From NCBI RefSeq assembly GCF_034931125.1, contig NZ_JAYGHM010000033.1, positions 1 through 64,000 of the forward strand: 64,000 nucleotides of DNA. Direction: 5' to 3'. Of the stretch, positions 16,421-24,686 are shown one piece after another. A program made the position numbers and the translations under genes. This DNA comes from Rivularia sp034931125. Its GTDB lineage: Bacteria > Cyanobacteriota > Cyanobacteriia > Cyanobacteriales > Nostocaceae. The notes below the pieces were generated by a model. The model ran no database searches, had not been told where the DNA came from, and saw only the letters and a program-made list of their open reading frames with translations. How positions within the stretch are numbered: the stretch's first letter is position 1; every line of letters starts with the position of its first letter.

Positions 16421-17296
16421 TTGCTGTATTTTTGTGCGATCGCCATAAGTTCGTCGGTACAAGCACAAAATAATCCCAAACCTGTTAAATTCATCAAATC
16501 TCAGGAGCGAGGTAATTTTGAGTTCCCAGGTAAGGGAAAACCTTTTATTCCAAATGATGTAGAACAATCAATCAAACCAAATGAAAGTATAAGTCGAGGA
16601 ATACCTGATGGTTATGACGATCGCATTCTCATGACTAGCAATAAATACCCTTGGTCAACAATTGGTAGGGTTGAGGGAACAACTGCTAATGCTAAAAGCT
16701 ATCACTGCACGGGAACTTTAATTCACGATAATCTCGTTCTTACAAATTCTCACTGCGTTATTGACCCAGAAACGGATGTATTAAGTAAGGAAATTAAATT
16801 TTTGCCGAATTTTATCAACGGTAGAGTCAGTAATCCTAGAGATATTGCTTCAGTTGAAAAAGTTGTTTACGGTACTGATTTCAAAAATGGAAATCAAGAC
16901 AATGCTAAAGACTGGGCTATTTTGGTATTAGATAAACCTTTGGGTCGTAAATATGGTTATTTAGGATGGAAATCTATACCACCTAATATTCTTGTTCGCA
17001 ATAAAAATGCTTTCTTTTTTGTCGGATATTCCGGTGATTTCCCCAAATTCAATCCAGGAATGATCGCAGGATTTGAAAAAGGTTGCAGCATCACCGGGGA
17101 AGAAGCTGGTCTTTTGTTACATGATTGCGATACTGCTGGTGGTTCTTCCGGTGATCCCATCATCGCTACTATTGATTCACAATACTATATTGTCGGCGTA
17201 AATAATATGGAATTTAAAAATCGTCGTACCGGACAAGATATTATTAATGCTGCGGTGAAAATTTCCACAATTGAGGCTGCATTAGCTGATAAATAG
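16421..17296 (+). CDS. secreted trypsin-like serine protease, start uncertain
   Basis: A 291-residue S1-type (V8/glutamyl-endopeptidase-like) serine protease. The catalytic triad is visible: His in LVLTNSHCVID, Asp in DWAILVLDKPLG and Ser in CDTAGGSSGDPII. The mature part is preceded by a hydrophobic export segment ending in SSSVQAQ, so it should be secreted to the periplasm or outside. The start at TTG 16421 gives a very short signal peptide without positive charges. In the same frame an ATG at 16394 would give a better one (MFEF, stop, then RIALLLYFCAIA), but it is interrupted by TAA at 16406-16408. Either a non-standard start is used or the gene carries a recent nonsense change. Confidence 0.75.
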   Translation: MLYFCAIAISSSVQAQNNPKPVKFIKSQERGNFEFPGKGKPFIPNDVEQSIKPNESISRGIPDGYDDRILMTSNKYPWSTIGRVEGTTANAKSYHCTGTLIHDNLVLTNSHCVIDPETDVLSKEIKFLPNFINGRVSNPRDIASVEKVVYGTDFKNGNQDNAKDWAILVLDKPLGRKYGYLGWKSIPPNILVRNKNAFFFVGYSGDFPKFNPGMIAGFEKGCSITGEEAGLLLHDCDTAGGSSGDPIIATIDSQYYIVGVNNMEFKNRRTGQDIINAAVKISTIEAALADK

Positions 17297-17370
17297 CTTA
17301 TTTTCAAGTATGGGTTGCGTTGCTTATAATATTTCCATCTTGACAAATGTTCTATAGCATCGTAACTCAT

Positions 17371-18015
17371 TTAATTTTGTATTTGTTTTCTCACCCAACG
17401 TCTAAAAGCTCTAATTACAGAATTTCGACCTGCTGTTTTGCTCTGCTCAAGATATTGAGGTAAAATTTCAGCTAAAGGTAAATTGGGAAAGTTTTTGCTT
17501 TGTTCGGATACTATATAAGACCCATTTTGTAATAAATTTATTTGTAATTTACCTTTTTCAAATCGCCAAAGTTCGGGAACTTTTAAAGCCGCGTAAATAC
17601 TTGGATGAGTTCGGGAAGTAACATCAATTTCTAAGGCTAGATCGGGTGGTGGGTCTTGTGTTAAATCAAGTCGCTTTTTGCCGCGAATTTTACTTTCATT
17701 TTCAATATAGAAACATTGGTCTGGTTCAATTCCTTGGAGCATTATTTGATTTTTAAAAGTGGTAGAACCAAGGCTTCTAAATTCAATTTCTAATTCTTCT
17801 AAAAGTGCCTTTATTAAGTCACCAATAATTTCTTTATCGTCTTCATGTTCTGGTAATGGAGCCATAATTTCTAGCACTCCTTGGTCATAAGCAATACGTG
17901 CAGCCCGATGTTCTCCGAGTTCATCAACAATTGTTTCAAATTCTTGCCAGGTGACATCACGTAATAGTACCCTTTGCCCTGGTGGAACATGAATACGTCT
18001 AATGTTTAAGAGCAT
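17371..18015 (-). CDS. Uma2 family endonuclease-fold protein (DUF820)
   Basis: A 214-residue member of the Uma2 family, which is greatly expanded in cyanobacteria and has a PD-(D/E)XK nuclease-like fold. The core is PPPDLALEIDVTSRT (about residues 120-135), where the Asp and Glu are the metal-binding positions, followed by YAALKVPELWRFEKGKLQI. The function in vivo is unknown; these are often multi-copy and lack a partner methylase. Two other members lie in this window (48530 and 58759). It ends with Arg/Lys-rich FRRWVRKQIQ. Confidence 0.85.
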   Translation of the reverse strand: MLLNIRRIHVPPGQRVLLRDVTWQEFETIVDELGEHRAARIAYDQGVLEIMAPLPEHEDDKEIIGDLIKALLEELEIEFRSLGSTTFKNQIMLQGIEPDQCFYIENESKIRGKKRLDLTQDPPPDLALEIDVTSRTHPSIYAALKVPELWRFEKGKLQINLLQNGSYIVSEQSKNFPNLPLAEILPQYLEQSKTAGRNSVIRAFRRWVRKQIQN

Positions 18016-18340
18016 ATTACCACTCCCAGTCTTTTTGCGATTACTATTAGCTTAATTCGGTTGATGTCTTATTGCTATAATTCTTGCAAATTGTAATTTA
18101 CGCTCGTTGCTACACAAATATAACCCCCGATTGCAGTTTTACTGAACGCGAAAGGGTTCATTACTCCCCTGAATGCTAGTTAATAATTGATTGATTATAC
18201 GCAGGGTTTGTTATTATAATTAATATAAATTATACTAAGTTGTTTTTTGATGTGGCTTAGTTAGTGACAAAGCTAATGTTGAAAAATTTTTTAATTCAGG
18301 GTGTAAAAACAAGTTTGCAACAAAAATTGCTGCTTTAGGA
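18016..18340. other. intergenic, 325 bases
   Basis: AT-rich spacer. From 18252 the frame of the following protein is open without an ATG, so the true start of that protein may lie in here. No other feature was seen. Confidence 0.45.
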
Positions 18341-18910
18341 TTGCCAAGTTTAATTTTACTGTTTGCGATCGCAATTACTAATGATGATGTTGCGATTACT
18401 GCTGCTTTAACTTTCTTAAATGGTTCTACGGAAATTTTGGGAGGGATTGCGTTTTTAATTGTTATTGGATTGCTTACCGATAATTACCTTAAATGCAAAC
18501 CAAAACAGATAATTATAAACAAGTATAAATGCCACCAGGAATATAAGTCTCATCTCTCAGAAAATATTATAAGAAAAATAATCGCAATCCTAGAGAAAGT
18601 ACTGGGAACAACCAGCGCACGTGCAACCGTAGTCGAGACTAATGCAACAGATATCAGCTTAGATGCGATCGCCATATTAGAAAATGTACCGGGAATCACT
18701 CGCGCACATCACCGAGATTTTAATAGTTCCCAACCGATTATGCGACTCAGAAATGGTGCAACTCTAAGAACTTGGAAAAATCTCTTTGGTGTTGACCATG
18801 TTTTTATTGCCGATCAAAACGACAAAATGATTTACGCTGGTTTCGTGGGTTGGATTCACAGTGAAGGATTGAATACAGCGCTGGTTCAAATTCGACGCGA
18901 CTATACATAG
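18341..18910 (+). CDS. hypothetical membrane-anchored protein, start uncertain
   Basis: I do not recognise this protein. With the TTG at 18341 it has 189 residues; the frame is open back to a TGA at 18249 but contains no ATG there. Two hydrophobic segments lie at the N-terminus (about residues 3-25 and 33-47), then a Lys/His-rich cytoplasmic-looking stretch, then a soluble domain with a near-repeated unit: IAILEKVLGTTSARA (about 86-100) and IAILENVPGITRAHH (about 110-125), both followed by short charged strands. The lack of a canonical start suggests either a rare start or a 5'-degraded gene. HIP1 sites inside it show normal cyanobacterial composition. Confidence 0.4.
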   Translation: MPSLILLFAIAITNDDVAITAALTFLNGSTEILGGIAFLIVIGLLTDNYLKCKPKQIIINKYKCHQEYKSHLSENIIRKIIAILEKVLGTTSARATVVETNATDISLDAIAILENVPGITRAHHRDFNSSQPIMRLRNGATLRTWKNLFGVDHVFIADQNDKMIYAGFVGWIHSEGLNTALVQIRRDYT

Positions 18911-19025
18911 AAAATTGTCATCATCAAATTATTTAGTGTACAAAATATGACTTCTACTTATTAAATCTTTACAATTTGAATATGAGGATAAGATAATCTG
19001 TAAATAAACTTTACAATTATTAGCA

Positions 19026-19712
19026 ATGATTAGGCTAATCTCGGATTTTGATGGACCCATTTGCGATGTTTCCGAACGTTATTACCAGGTGTACCTGTTT
19101 TGTTTAAAGAAAAACCACTATCAAAATCAACAATTGCGGATACTTTCCAAAGATGAATTTTGGCGGTTAAAACGCTCGCGTGTGCCAGAAACAGAAATAG
19201 CCATTATGTCCGGTTTAGAATCAGCGCAAGCAGAAGATTTTGCTCAATTACGAAAGCAAACTGTACATACGCAGCCTTATTTCGAGTATGATACCTTAGC
19301 ACCTGGCGCTGTAGAAGCTTTGCTAAAAGTTCAACAAGCTGGAATTGATTTAGCGGTAATGACTATGCGTAGAGTTAGGGAATTAGAATACGCATTACAA
19401 AAATTTGATTTATACCAGTTTTTTCCTGAAAACCGTTGTTACTGCCTTAGTAATGATTACGTAAAAACCCGCGATATAGATGATAAACCGTTACTTATGG
19501 CGCTGGCTTTGAAAGAACTACCCCCCGTAGAAGATATTTGGATGGTTGGAGATACTGAAGCGGATATAGCTGCTGCTAAAAAGCATGGTGTAAAGTCAAT
19601 AGCTGTGGAATGTGGTATTCGCGATCGCGCTCAACTCGAAGCCCATCATCCAGATATCTTTGTTAAAAATTTAACAGAAGCTGTGAATTTTGTACTCAAA
19701 GGTTCAGCGTAA
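19026..19712 (+). CDS. HAD family hydrolase
   Basis: A 228-residue haloacid-dehalogenase-type phosphatase. Motif I is LISDFDGPICDVSERY, with the nucleophile Asp followed by FDG and the acid Asp replaced in position by Gly-Pro-Ile (DxDG read as DFDGP), motif II is VMTMRRV (Thr/Met), motif III contains Lys in YVKTRDIDDKPLL and motif IV is WMVGDTEADIAAAKKHG. The order and spacing match phosphoglycolate-phosphatase-like HADs with an alpha-helical cap. It stands alone on the plus strand. The substrate is unknown. Confidence 0.85.
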   Translation: MIRLISDFDGPICDVSERYYQVYLFCLKKNHYQNQQLRILSKDEFWRLKRSRVPETEIAIMSGLESAQAEDFAQLRKQTVHTQPYFEYDTLAPGAVEALLKVQQAGIDLAVMTMRRVRELEYALQKFDLYQFFPENRCYCLSNDYVKTRDIDDKPLLMALALKELPPVEDIWMVGDTEADIAAAKKHGVKSIAVECGIRDRAQLEAHHPDIFVKNLTEAVNFVLKGSA

Positions 19713-19818
19713 TTAGTTGGTGTAAAAATCAACAAAAAAAGAATGGGTCTAAGGGAATTTATGGTTATTGATCGGCGATCGCCGCTTATTTCCTATTCCC
19801 TATCTTCCCAAATTAAAC

Positions 19819-20445
19819 TTACTTCAGAAAACTGCAAATTAGCCACAACAGTGCAAACGTCAACACCGTGGCAAACTGATTCGTTGTAAAATTAGCCGAT
19901 CCTAATGGTTCTGTAAGAGAAGTAGCTATAAGTCCTCCAATAATTAAACCAACTATCAAACCTACTAAAGTAAATAAAACCGCTCTACCAAATTTATTTT
20001 CTTTGCGGTTCAGAAAATAAATGCTTACTCCAACTCCAAGTATCAACATCAACTGTAAAACCTGGTCGCCTCCAGTTCTATAAAATAAACTGTTGGCACT
20101 CAAGCCAAGATACCAAACACCAGGCACAACGATGTCAAGGGTGCTGGGTTTATCTACCATGCGTTGCAGCCATGCGGGTGACTGCTTCTTGGAAACTGGA
20201 CTTAAATCAGGAGTTACCTGTACTTTTGATTCAGGGAAGCGAATACGTTCGGGTACTTTGATTTTTCCTTCCTGACGCATCCGCAAGCGGTTCATCAGTA
20301 CGGCATCATAAGCAGCTTCAATGATTTCAAGACGCGATGTATCGCCGCTATACTGTTCTACTAGGCGATTGCGTGTATCTTGAATTTCTTCAAAGCTAGC
20401 GTCTTCCGATACCCCAAGTTTTTCGTAGGGATTTTGGTCGCTCAT
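19819..20445 (-). CDS. CPP1-like family protein (J-like domain, four membrane helices)
   Basis: A 208-residue protein with a J-like N-terminal domain (NPYEKLGVSEDASFEEIQDT then RLEIIEAAYDAVL) that lacks the HPD tripeptide, a linker KIKVPERIRFPE, and a C-terminal membrane domain of about four helices (from residue 100). This layout is that of CPP1/CDF1-like proteins; the plant homologue CPP1 stabilises protochlorophyllide oxidoreductase in plastids. A role in thylakoid or pigment-protein biogenesis is therefore likely but inferred. It stands alone. Confidence 0.85.
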   Translation of the reverse strand: MSDQNPYEKLGVSEDASFEEIQDTRNRLVEQYSGDTSRLEIIEAAYDAVLMNRLRMRQEGKIKVPERIRFPESKVQVTPDLSPVSKKQSPAWLQRMVDKPSTLDIVVPGVWYLGLSANSLFYRTGGDQVLQLMLILGVGVSIYFLNRKENKFGRAVLFTLVGLIVGLIIGGLIATSLTEPLGSANFTTNQFATVLTFALLWLICSFLK

Positions 20446-21161
20446 GGGAGTTAATTACTGATAGCGAGGTCGGCAGCAGTTTATTGCTTAATAAAAACTA
20501 TTTTATGATTTTTTTTGGTAGAAACCAATATTATTATAGTCAATTTTAATCATCTTACTTAGATTAAAGTATGATATGAACGCAATTAACACAAGTAGTT
20601 TTCACTAAAAGTAACTTTAACATATCGCAATAACTCCGTGTATCCCCTCATGCCGTTGGCAGTCAGGGGCTTTACTCTAGAATTTGAGATAAAAACACAA
20701 AAAGTGAACAACTTTTATGAAAAAATTAAACTTTGTGTTTTATGTAAAGCTGCCGTATTTCTCCGGAGGGAGGTTTTAAGCCATAATCCTTTTTGTTTAT
20801 TTTGTGCTATTTAAACGCATATAGATTTAAAATTAATAGCGTTTAAGTACTTGGTAACTTGAAGTAAACTATTTTCTAGTTTAATCTTCAATTAACACGG
20901 TGGCATATCAGATTATCTATCTATAATTGTTAGATACTCTTGTAAACCAAGAAGAGCGTTATTGCTTTATCCCCAGGGTTGCATAAAAAAGGAAATTTAC
21001 GCTCTTATTACCGAATCCAAGGCATTACACTAGTATGTATTTGGAACAACGGCTTAGAGCGTTCTAGCCTTCTAGATTATTATTGCCCAAAAACGGATAT
21101 CCGCGTTTTTAAAACACAATCCGTCTGTAAATCCTATGAATTTTTTTGCAAAGTGATGGTC
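20446..21161. other. long leader/intergenic region with a structured segment
   Basis: 716 bases between the CPP1-like gene and the response regulator start at 21162. Most of it is AT-rich, but 20644-20790 is highly structured (listed separately). An upstream frame (20979 to 21161) is open in phase with the regulator but its predicted peptide is unlike any receiver-domain N-terminus, so it is treated as leader. Confidence 0.5.
20644..20790 (+). ncRNA. structured leader or small RNA upstream of the response regulator
   Basis: Nested inverted repeats: CCCCT (20644-20648) pairs with AGGGG (20665-20669) around a TGCC/GGCA hairpin; GCTTTAC (20669-20675) pairs with GTAAAGC (20744-20750); and AAAACACAAA (20692-20701) pairs with TTTGTGTTTT (20732-20741). 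Together they fold into a multi-stem structure. A short reading frame, MKKLNFVFYVKLPYFSGGRF (20717-20779), lies across the last stem and ends in a GGAGGGAGG purine run. It is about 370 bases before the regulator gene. No known riboswitch class is recognised; it could be an sRNA, a 5' leader or a peptide-coding leader. Confidence 0.4.
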
Positions 21162-21884
21162 ATGGCTCCTGCTGCCAAGATTCTTGTAGTTGACGACGAC
21201 CCTGCCGTTAGAAATTTAATTCAACGCTTCTTGATGAAGCAGAGCTATCAAGTGGAAGCTGCCGAAGATGGCAAAACCGCATTAGCTTTGTTCGAGCAAT
21301 TTAACCCGGATTTGGTAGTTTTAGACGTTAATTTACCAGACGTAATCGGGTTTAATCTTTGCCAAGAAATGCAGAGTCGTAACGGTGTTTTTGTTCTCAT
21401 GCTGACTAGTCGTGCGGATGAAGCCGATAAAATTCGCGGCTTTTCCAAAGGTGCTGATGACTATCTTACCAAGCCTTTTGGTTTGGGAGAGTTAGAAGTC
21501 AGAGTCGCAGCCATTCTGCGTCGTCAGCGCGTTGTAACCACAGCGGAACAAAAACGTTTGGTTTTTGAAAGATTGATGATAGATCCTGTGCGAAGAGAAG
21601 TTGCGCTCAATAACCTACCAGTTCCTTTAACTGCGTTGGAGTTTGACTTACTGCATTTCTTAGCCAGTCATCCTGGTAGAGTTTGGCGACGTGCCGAACT
21701 TATCCAAGAGGTATGGGATTATGAATATGTTGGCGACCAAAGGGTTGTAGACGTACATATTGGTCAAATTCGTAAGAAGATTGAAGCTGATGCTGCCCAG
21801 CCTGCATTGATTCAGACAGTGCGCGGTGTTGGCTATAAATTTGAGTGTCCGGCTCCAACTCAGCAGCCAGAAAAAGTCGTTTAA
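21162..21884 (+). CDS. OmpR-family response regulator
   Basis: The ATG at 21162 starts MAPAAKILVVDDDPAVRNL; an ATG at 21156 is two codons earlier. The protein (240 residues) has a receiver domain with the Asp pair in VVDDD, the phospho-acceptor Asp in LVVLDVNLPD and Lys in LTKPFG, then a winged-helix OmpR/PhoB DNA-binding domain (LTALEFDLLHFLASHPGRVW, VVDVHIGQIRKKIE, TVRGVGYKFE). No histidine kinase is adjacent, so the partner is unlinked, as is common in cyanobacteria. It is not RpaA or RpaB by sequence. A hairpin terminator follows at 21892. Confidence 0.92.
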   Translation: MAPAAKILVVDDDPAVRNLIQRFLMKQSYQVEAAEDGKTALALFEQFNPDLVVLDVNLPDVIGFNLCQEMQSRNGVFVLMLTSRADEADKIRGFSKGADDYLTKPFGLGELEVRVAAILRRQRVVTTAEQKRLVFERLMIDPVRREVALNNLPVPLTALEFDLLHFLASHPGRVWRRAELIQEVWDYEYVGDQRVVDVHIGQIRKKIEADAAQPALIQTVRGVGYKFECPAPTQQPEKVV

Positions 21885-21891
21885 TGTAACG

Positions 21892-21910
21892 GGAGGTCAA
21901 ACCTCCTTTT
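21892..21910 (+). terminator. intrinsic terminator of the response regulator gene
   Basis: GGAGGT pairs with ACCTCC around CAA, followed by TTTT. It starts 8 bases after the stop codon. Confidence 0.75.
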
Positions 21911-22479
21911 ACGCATTTTTAGCTCTTAATCGGTTTATAAATCCCATTTTAAATCAGATTAAGTGTTCAGAATAAAATCAAAATGTATTTTTAACAAATC
22001 TATTGAGTCTACATTATTTTTTAACTTAACTAAAGTTAATAACTTTCTATTTTAAATTTAAATTCTAAATTCTTACGATTAATCCTCTTTTCAGAGGATA
22101 TTTTTTTGTTTTTAATTGGACTGTTTTTACCCTTTGATCTTAGCGCATCGTAGCTAAGACAATATTTTTTCGCGGTTGATTGTATTGAATTCCATAATTA
22201 TTTATGCCTTGCTAGTACAACTCGGTGCAAATAGCACTATATATTATTTAAAATTTCACAAAACACTATAAAATAAGCTTTTTTATGAATGCCTTTTGAC
22301 TTCTACCTTATTGCAATAATCAATATTTTTGCATTCAGGCTTTTCTGTAAATAATTAATATAATCCCTTGATATTAGCACCCAACTATGATGAAGATAAA
22401 TTTTATTCAGTATCTACCTTTAGTTGCGTGCCATGAAGGGATATATAGTCAGTTACTTACTTACTTCCGCCTTCACGTA
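21911..22479. other. intergenic region with a second terminator
   Basis: 569 AT-rich bases with no gene. It contains a strong hairpin/T-run at 22082-22107 that cannot belong to the response regulator, because that gene already ends in a terminator, so a short transcript may run from about 21.9 to 22.1 kb. The remainder looks featureless. Confidence 0.45.
22082..22107 (+). terminator. strong intrinsic terminator with no gene directly before it
   Basis: ATCCTCT (22082-22088) pairs with AGAGGAT (22093-22099) around TTTC, followed by ATTTTTTT. The stem is perfect. The upstream 170 bases have no open frame. Confidence 0.75.
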
Positions 22480-22677
22480 CTAGAAATGTTGAAACAAAGT
22501 TTCTAAATAAACACGAGCCGCATGGCGATCGCTATCTCCATTTTGAAGAATAAATAAAGAAAGCGCGGCTGTAAGTACTCGATCCTGATCCCAATCTGGG
22601 TGTGTTTCTAAATAATTCTTCAAGGATTCGTGAAGTGCTTCAGGGACTTGTGCTGCGAGACTAATTGTAGCGTTCAT
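22480..22677 (-). CDS. DUF2811 family small protein
   Basis: A 65-residue protein starting MNATISLAAQVPEALHESLK and continuing YLETHPDWDQDRVLTAALSL, a pattern I recognise as cyanobacterial DUF2811. The N-terminus resembles a short ribbon-helix-helix (arc-like) fold, beta strand then two helices, so DNA binding is possible but unproven. It is a single gene with no neighbours in the same direction; the function is unknown. Confidence 0.75.
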   Translation of the reverse strand: MNATISLAAQVPEALHESLKNYLETHPDWDQDRVLTAALSLFILQNGDSDRHAARVYLETLFQHF

Positions 22678-23155
22678 AATTCTTCTCCTAAAAATCGGGC
22701 TATCAAAGGGGATTTCGAGCGGACGAAGACCTTTATCATCACCATATAAAGCCTAAAGAGCAATGCTGTATAGCTGTATAAAGGTATCGGGATGTAATAT
22801 TACATTCAATACTTGGGTTAACAAAAAAATCTTGTCGCATCATTTTGCGCTAAAAGGGGGTAGGTTTGTCAATGCTGCGAAATGTTACAAAGCATGGTAT
22901 AAAATTTTCCTCTTCACGGAATAATCAAGCTTAGATGCTCTATATTGTTACAATATTTAATGATAACTCAGTCTTTATAAACCACTGTTGTTGCTGTCTA
23001 AGAATCCTCAGCAATGTGTTCTAAAGCCTATCCAAACGTAAAAAAGCTGTGGAAAACCCCTTGAGAGTCTGTGGAAATCATGTGGAATCAATGAGGAAAA
23101 TTCCAGTTAATAATAAGAATTACAAAAAAAATACCCCTATTTTGCTTACTCGCCC
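22678..23155. other. intergenic, 478 bases, with DnaA-box-like motifs
   Basis: Divergent promoter region between the DUF2811 gene and the MFS gene. Three TGTGGAAnn motifs on one strand (23048-23056 TGTGGAAAA, 23070-23078 TGTGGAAAT, 23081-23089 TGTGGAATC) resemble the cyanobacterial DnaA box (TTTTCCACA read on the other strand). dnaA and dnaN are not in the window, so an origin is not claimed. Confidence 0.4.
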
Positions 23156-24409
23156 ATGAAATCCTTTCTCCGCAAGCATTTGCCAACTCTTGATACTCAA
23201 ATTTGGATTTTAGCTATCGGTAGATTGCTAAGTGAATTGGGTACGGGTTTTACTTTGTTCTATGCTCCTATTTACTTTGTTAATCAAATTGGTTTATCGG
23301 CAACTACCGTTGGTATAGCTTTGGGTAGTAGTTCACTTTCAGGGATTGTCGGGCGGATTTTGGGAGGTTCTTTAGCTGATTCTCCGTTTTGGGGTCGTCG
23401 TCGCACTTTACTACTTTCAGCAGCGATTTGTGCAGTTGGTTCTTTAGTTTTAGCCGCTACTAATAATTTTGTCAGCCTTATTATTGGTAATTTGATCGGT
23501 GGGTTGGGTGCAGGTCTGTATTGGCCAGCTACTGAAGCCGTAGTTGCCGATTTAACTAATAATAAAAATCGTCGCGAAGCTTTCGCTATTACTCGATTTG
23601 CAGACAATATTGGTTTGGGTTTGGGAATTGTTTTAGCAGGAGCATTGGTAGCTACTACTGCTAGTTATCGCTTGTTATTTATTATTGATGGTGTATCATT
23701 TATTATATTTTTCGCTGTTATTTATGCAGCAATTAAAAAAACTCCTCATCACGTAACTACACCCTCAGATACAAATTCGCAACAAATAGCTTCTTGGATC
23801 GCAGCATTAAGCGATCATCGTTTGCTTATATTTGTTTTAGTTAATATTATTTTTACCACCTATATTTCTCAGTTGCACAGTACTCTTCCTTTGTATTTCA
23901 AGAATTTTATTCAGGTAGATGAAATAAATAAAGGATTTACTCAGACAACTATCAGCGCTCTTTTTACCTGGCATTTGATAGTCGCGATAATTGCCCAATT
24001 GCCCGTTGCTCGCTTGATGAAGGGCTTATCACACTCATTATCGCTCACGATTTCTGCCGTATTATGGGCAATTGGATTTGTTTGTATTTGGATAACAGGT
24101 GTTTCATCTGCTTACTCAATAGTTTGGGCAGCCTTTGCATTGTTTTTATTTGCTTTAGCTATAGTTTCCTATACACCATCGGCCGCAGCTTTTGTTAGCG
24201 ATATTGCTCCAGCAGATAAACGCGGTATTTATTTCTCGATTAATTCTCTTTGCTGGGCTATTGGCTATTTTATTGGTCCCCCTTTAGGTGGTTGGGCATT
24301 AGACCAATCCCAATTTGCAATTAATACTTTTTGGTTAAGTTTGTCTGTAAGCGTTTTTTTCGCGATCGCCATTTTACGCTACCTATATCGTTTGGTTTCT
24401 GTGCAATGA
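23156..24409 (+). CDS. MFS transporter
   Basis: A 417-residue major-facilitator protein with about 12 hydrophobic segments. The conserved loop 2-3 motif is present as GRILGGSLADSPFWGRRRTL and the C-terminal half contains SFVIFF-like helices and the loop 8-9 equivalent. The signature fits the drug:proton antiporter-1 or sugar efflux groups. The central loop (HHVTTPSDTNSQQIASW, about residues 200-216) is the usual cytoplasmic link between the two six-helix halves. The substrate is unknown. It stands alone on the plus strand. Confidence 0.88.
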   Translation: MKSFLRKHLPTLDTQIWILAIGRLLSELGTGFTLFYAPIYFVNQIGLSATTVGIALGSSSLSGIVGRILGGSLADSPFWGRRRTLLLSAAICAVGSLVLAATNNFVSLIIGNLIGGLGAGLYWPATEAVVADLTNNKNRREAFAITRFADNIGLGLGIVLAGALVATTASYRLLFIIDGVSFIIFFAVIYAAIKKTPHHVTTPSDTNSQQIASWIAALSDHRLLIFVLVNIIFTTYISQLHSTLPLYFKNFIQVDEINKGFTQTTISALFTWHLIVAIIAQLPVARLMKGLSHSLSLTISAVLWAIGFVCIWITGVSSAYSIVWAAFALFLFALAIVSYTPSAAAFVSDIAPADKRGIYFSINSLCWAIGYFIGPPLGGWALDQSQFAINTFWLSLSVSVFFAIAILRYLYRLVSVQ

Positions 24410-24629
24410 CTTTTCGCTTTGTAATATGCGAGTTTTTCAAAAAAATTAATTGTATATGTTGAACTGATGGCGCGATTCGTGATATTATTCTTTTTATAAT
24501 GGAAATATGTCTTAAAATAATATTTTTGTTAATATTCCGATTATAAAAATATTGTACCATTGAAAGTGCAGCGAAATTTACTCCGCAAAAAAATAATTTT
24601 TCCAGCCTACAAAACAATTAAATAAAATC

Positions 24630-24672
24630 CTATAGCTTTGAACTATTGATAAATAAACATTCAAAGCTATAG
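24630..24672 (-). terminator. terminator of hisIE
   Basis: A 13-base perfect inverted repeat (CTATAGCTTTGAA and its complement) with a 17-base loop lies just downstream of the hisIE stop. On the minus strand the stem is followed by GATTTTATTTAATTG. Confidence 0.7.
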
Positions 24673-24686
24673 AACTTCAAAAAAAA

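Noticed and set aside
17371..18015. Uma2 proteins as part of restriction-modification or homing systems
   Set aside because: None of the three copies has a methylase, intron or mobile-element partner nearby; they are a common cyanobacterial multi-copy family.
20979..21161. N-terminal extension of the response regulator
   Set aside because: The extra 61 residues do not resemble any receiver-domain start, and the ATG at 21162 gives the usual MAPAAKILVVDDD beginning.
22678..23155. Replication origin
   Set aside because: DnaA-box-like motifs occur, but dnaA, dnaN and other origin landmarks are absent, and no skew could be computed.
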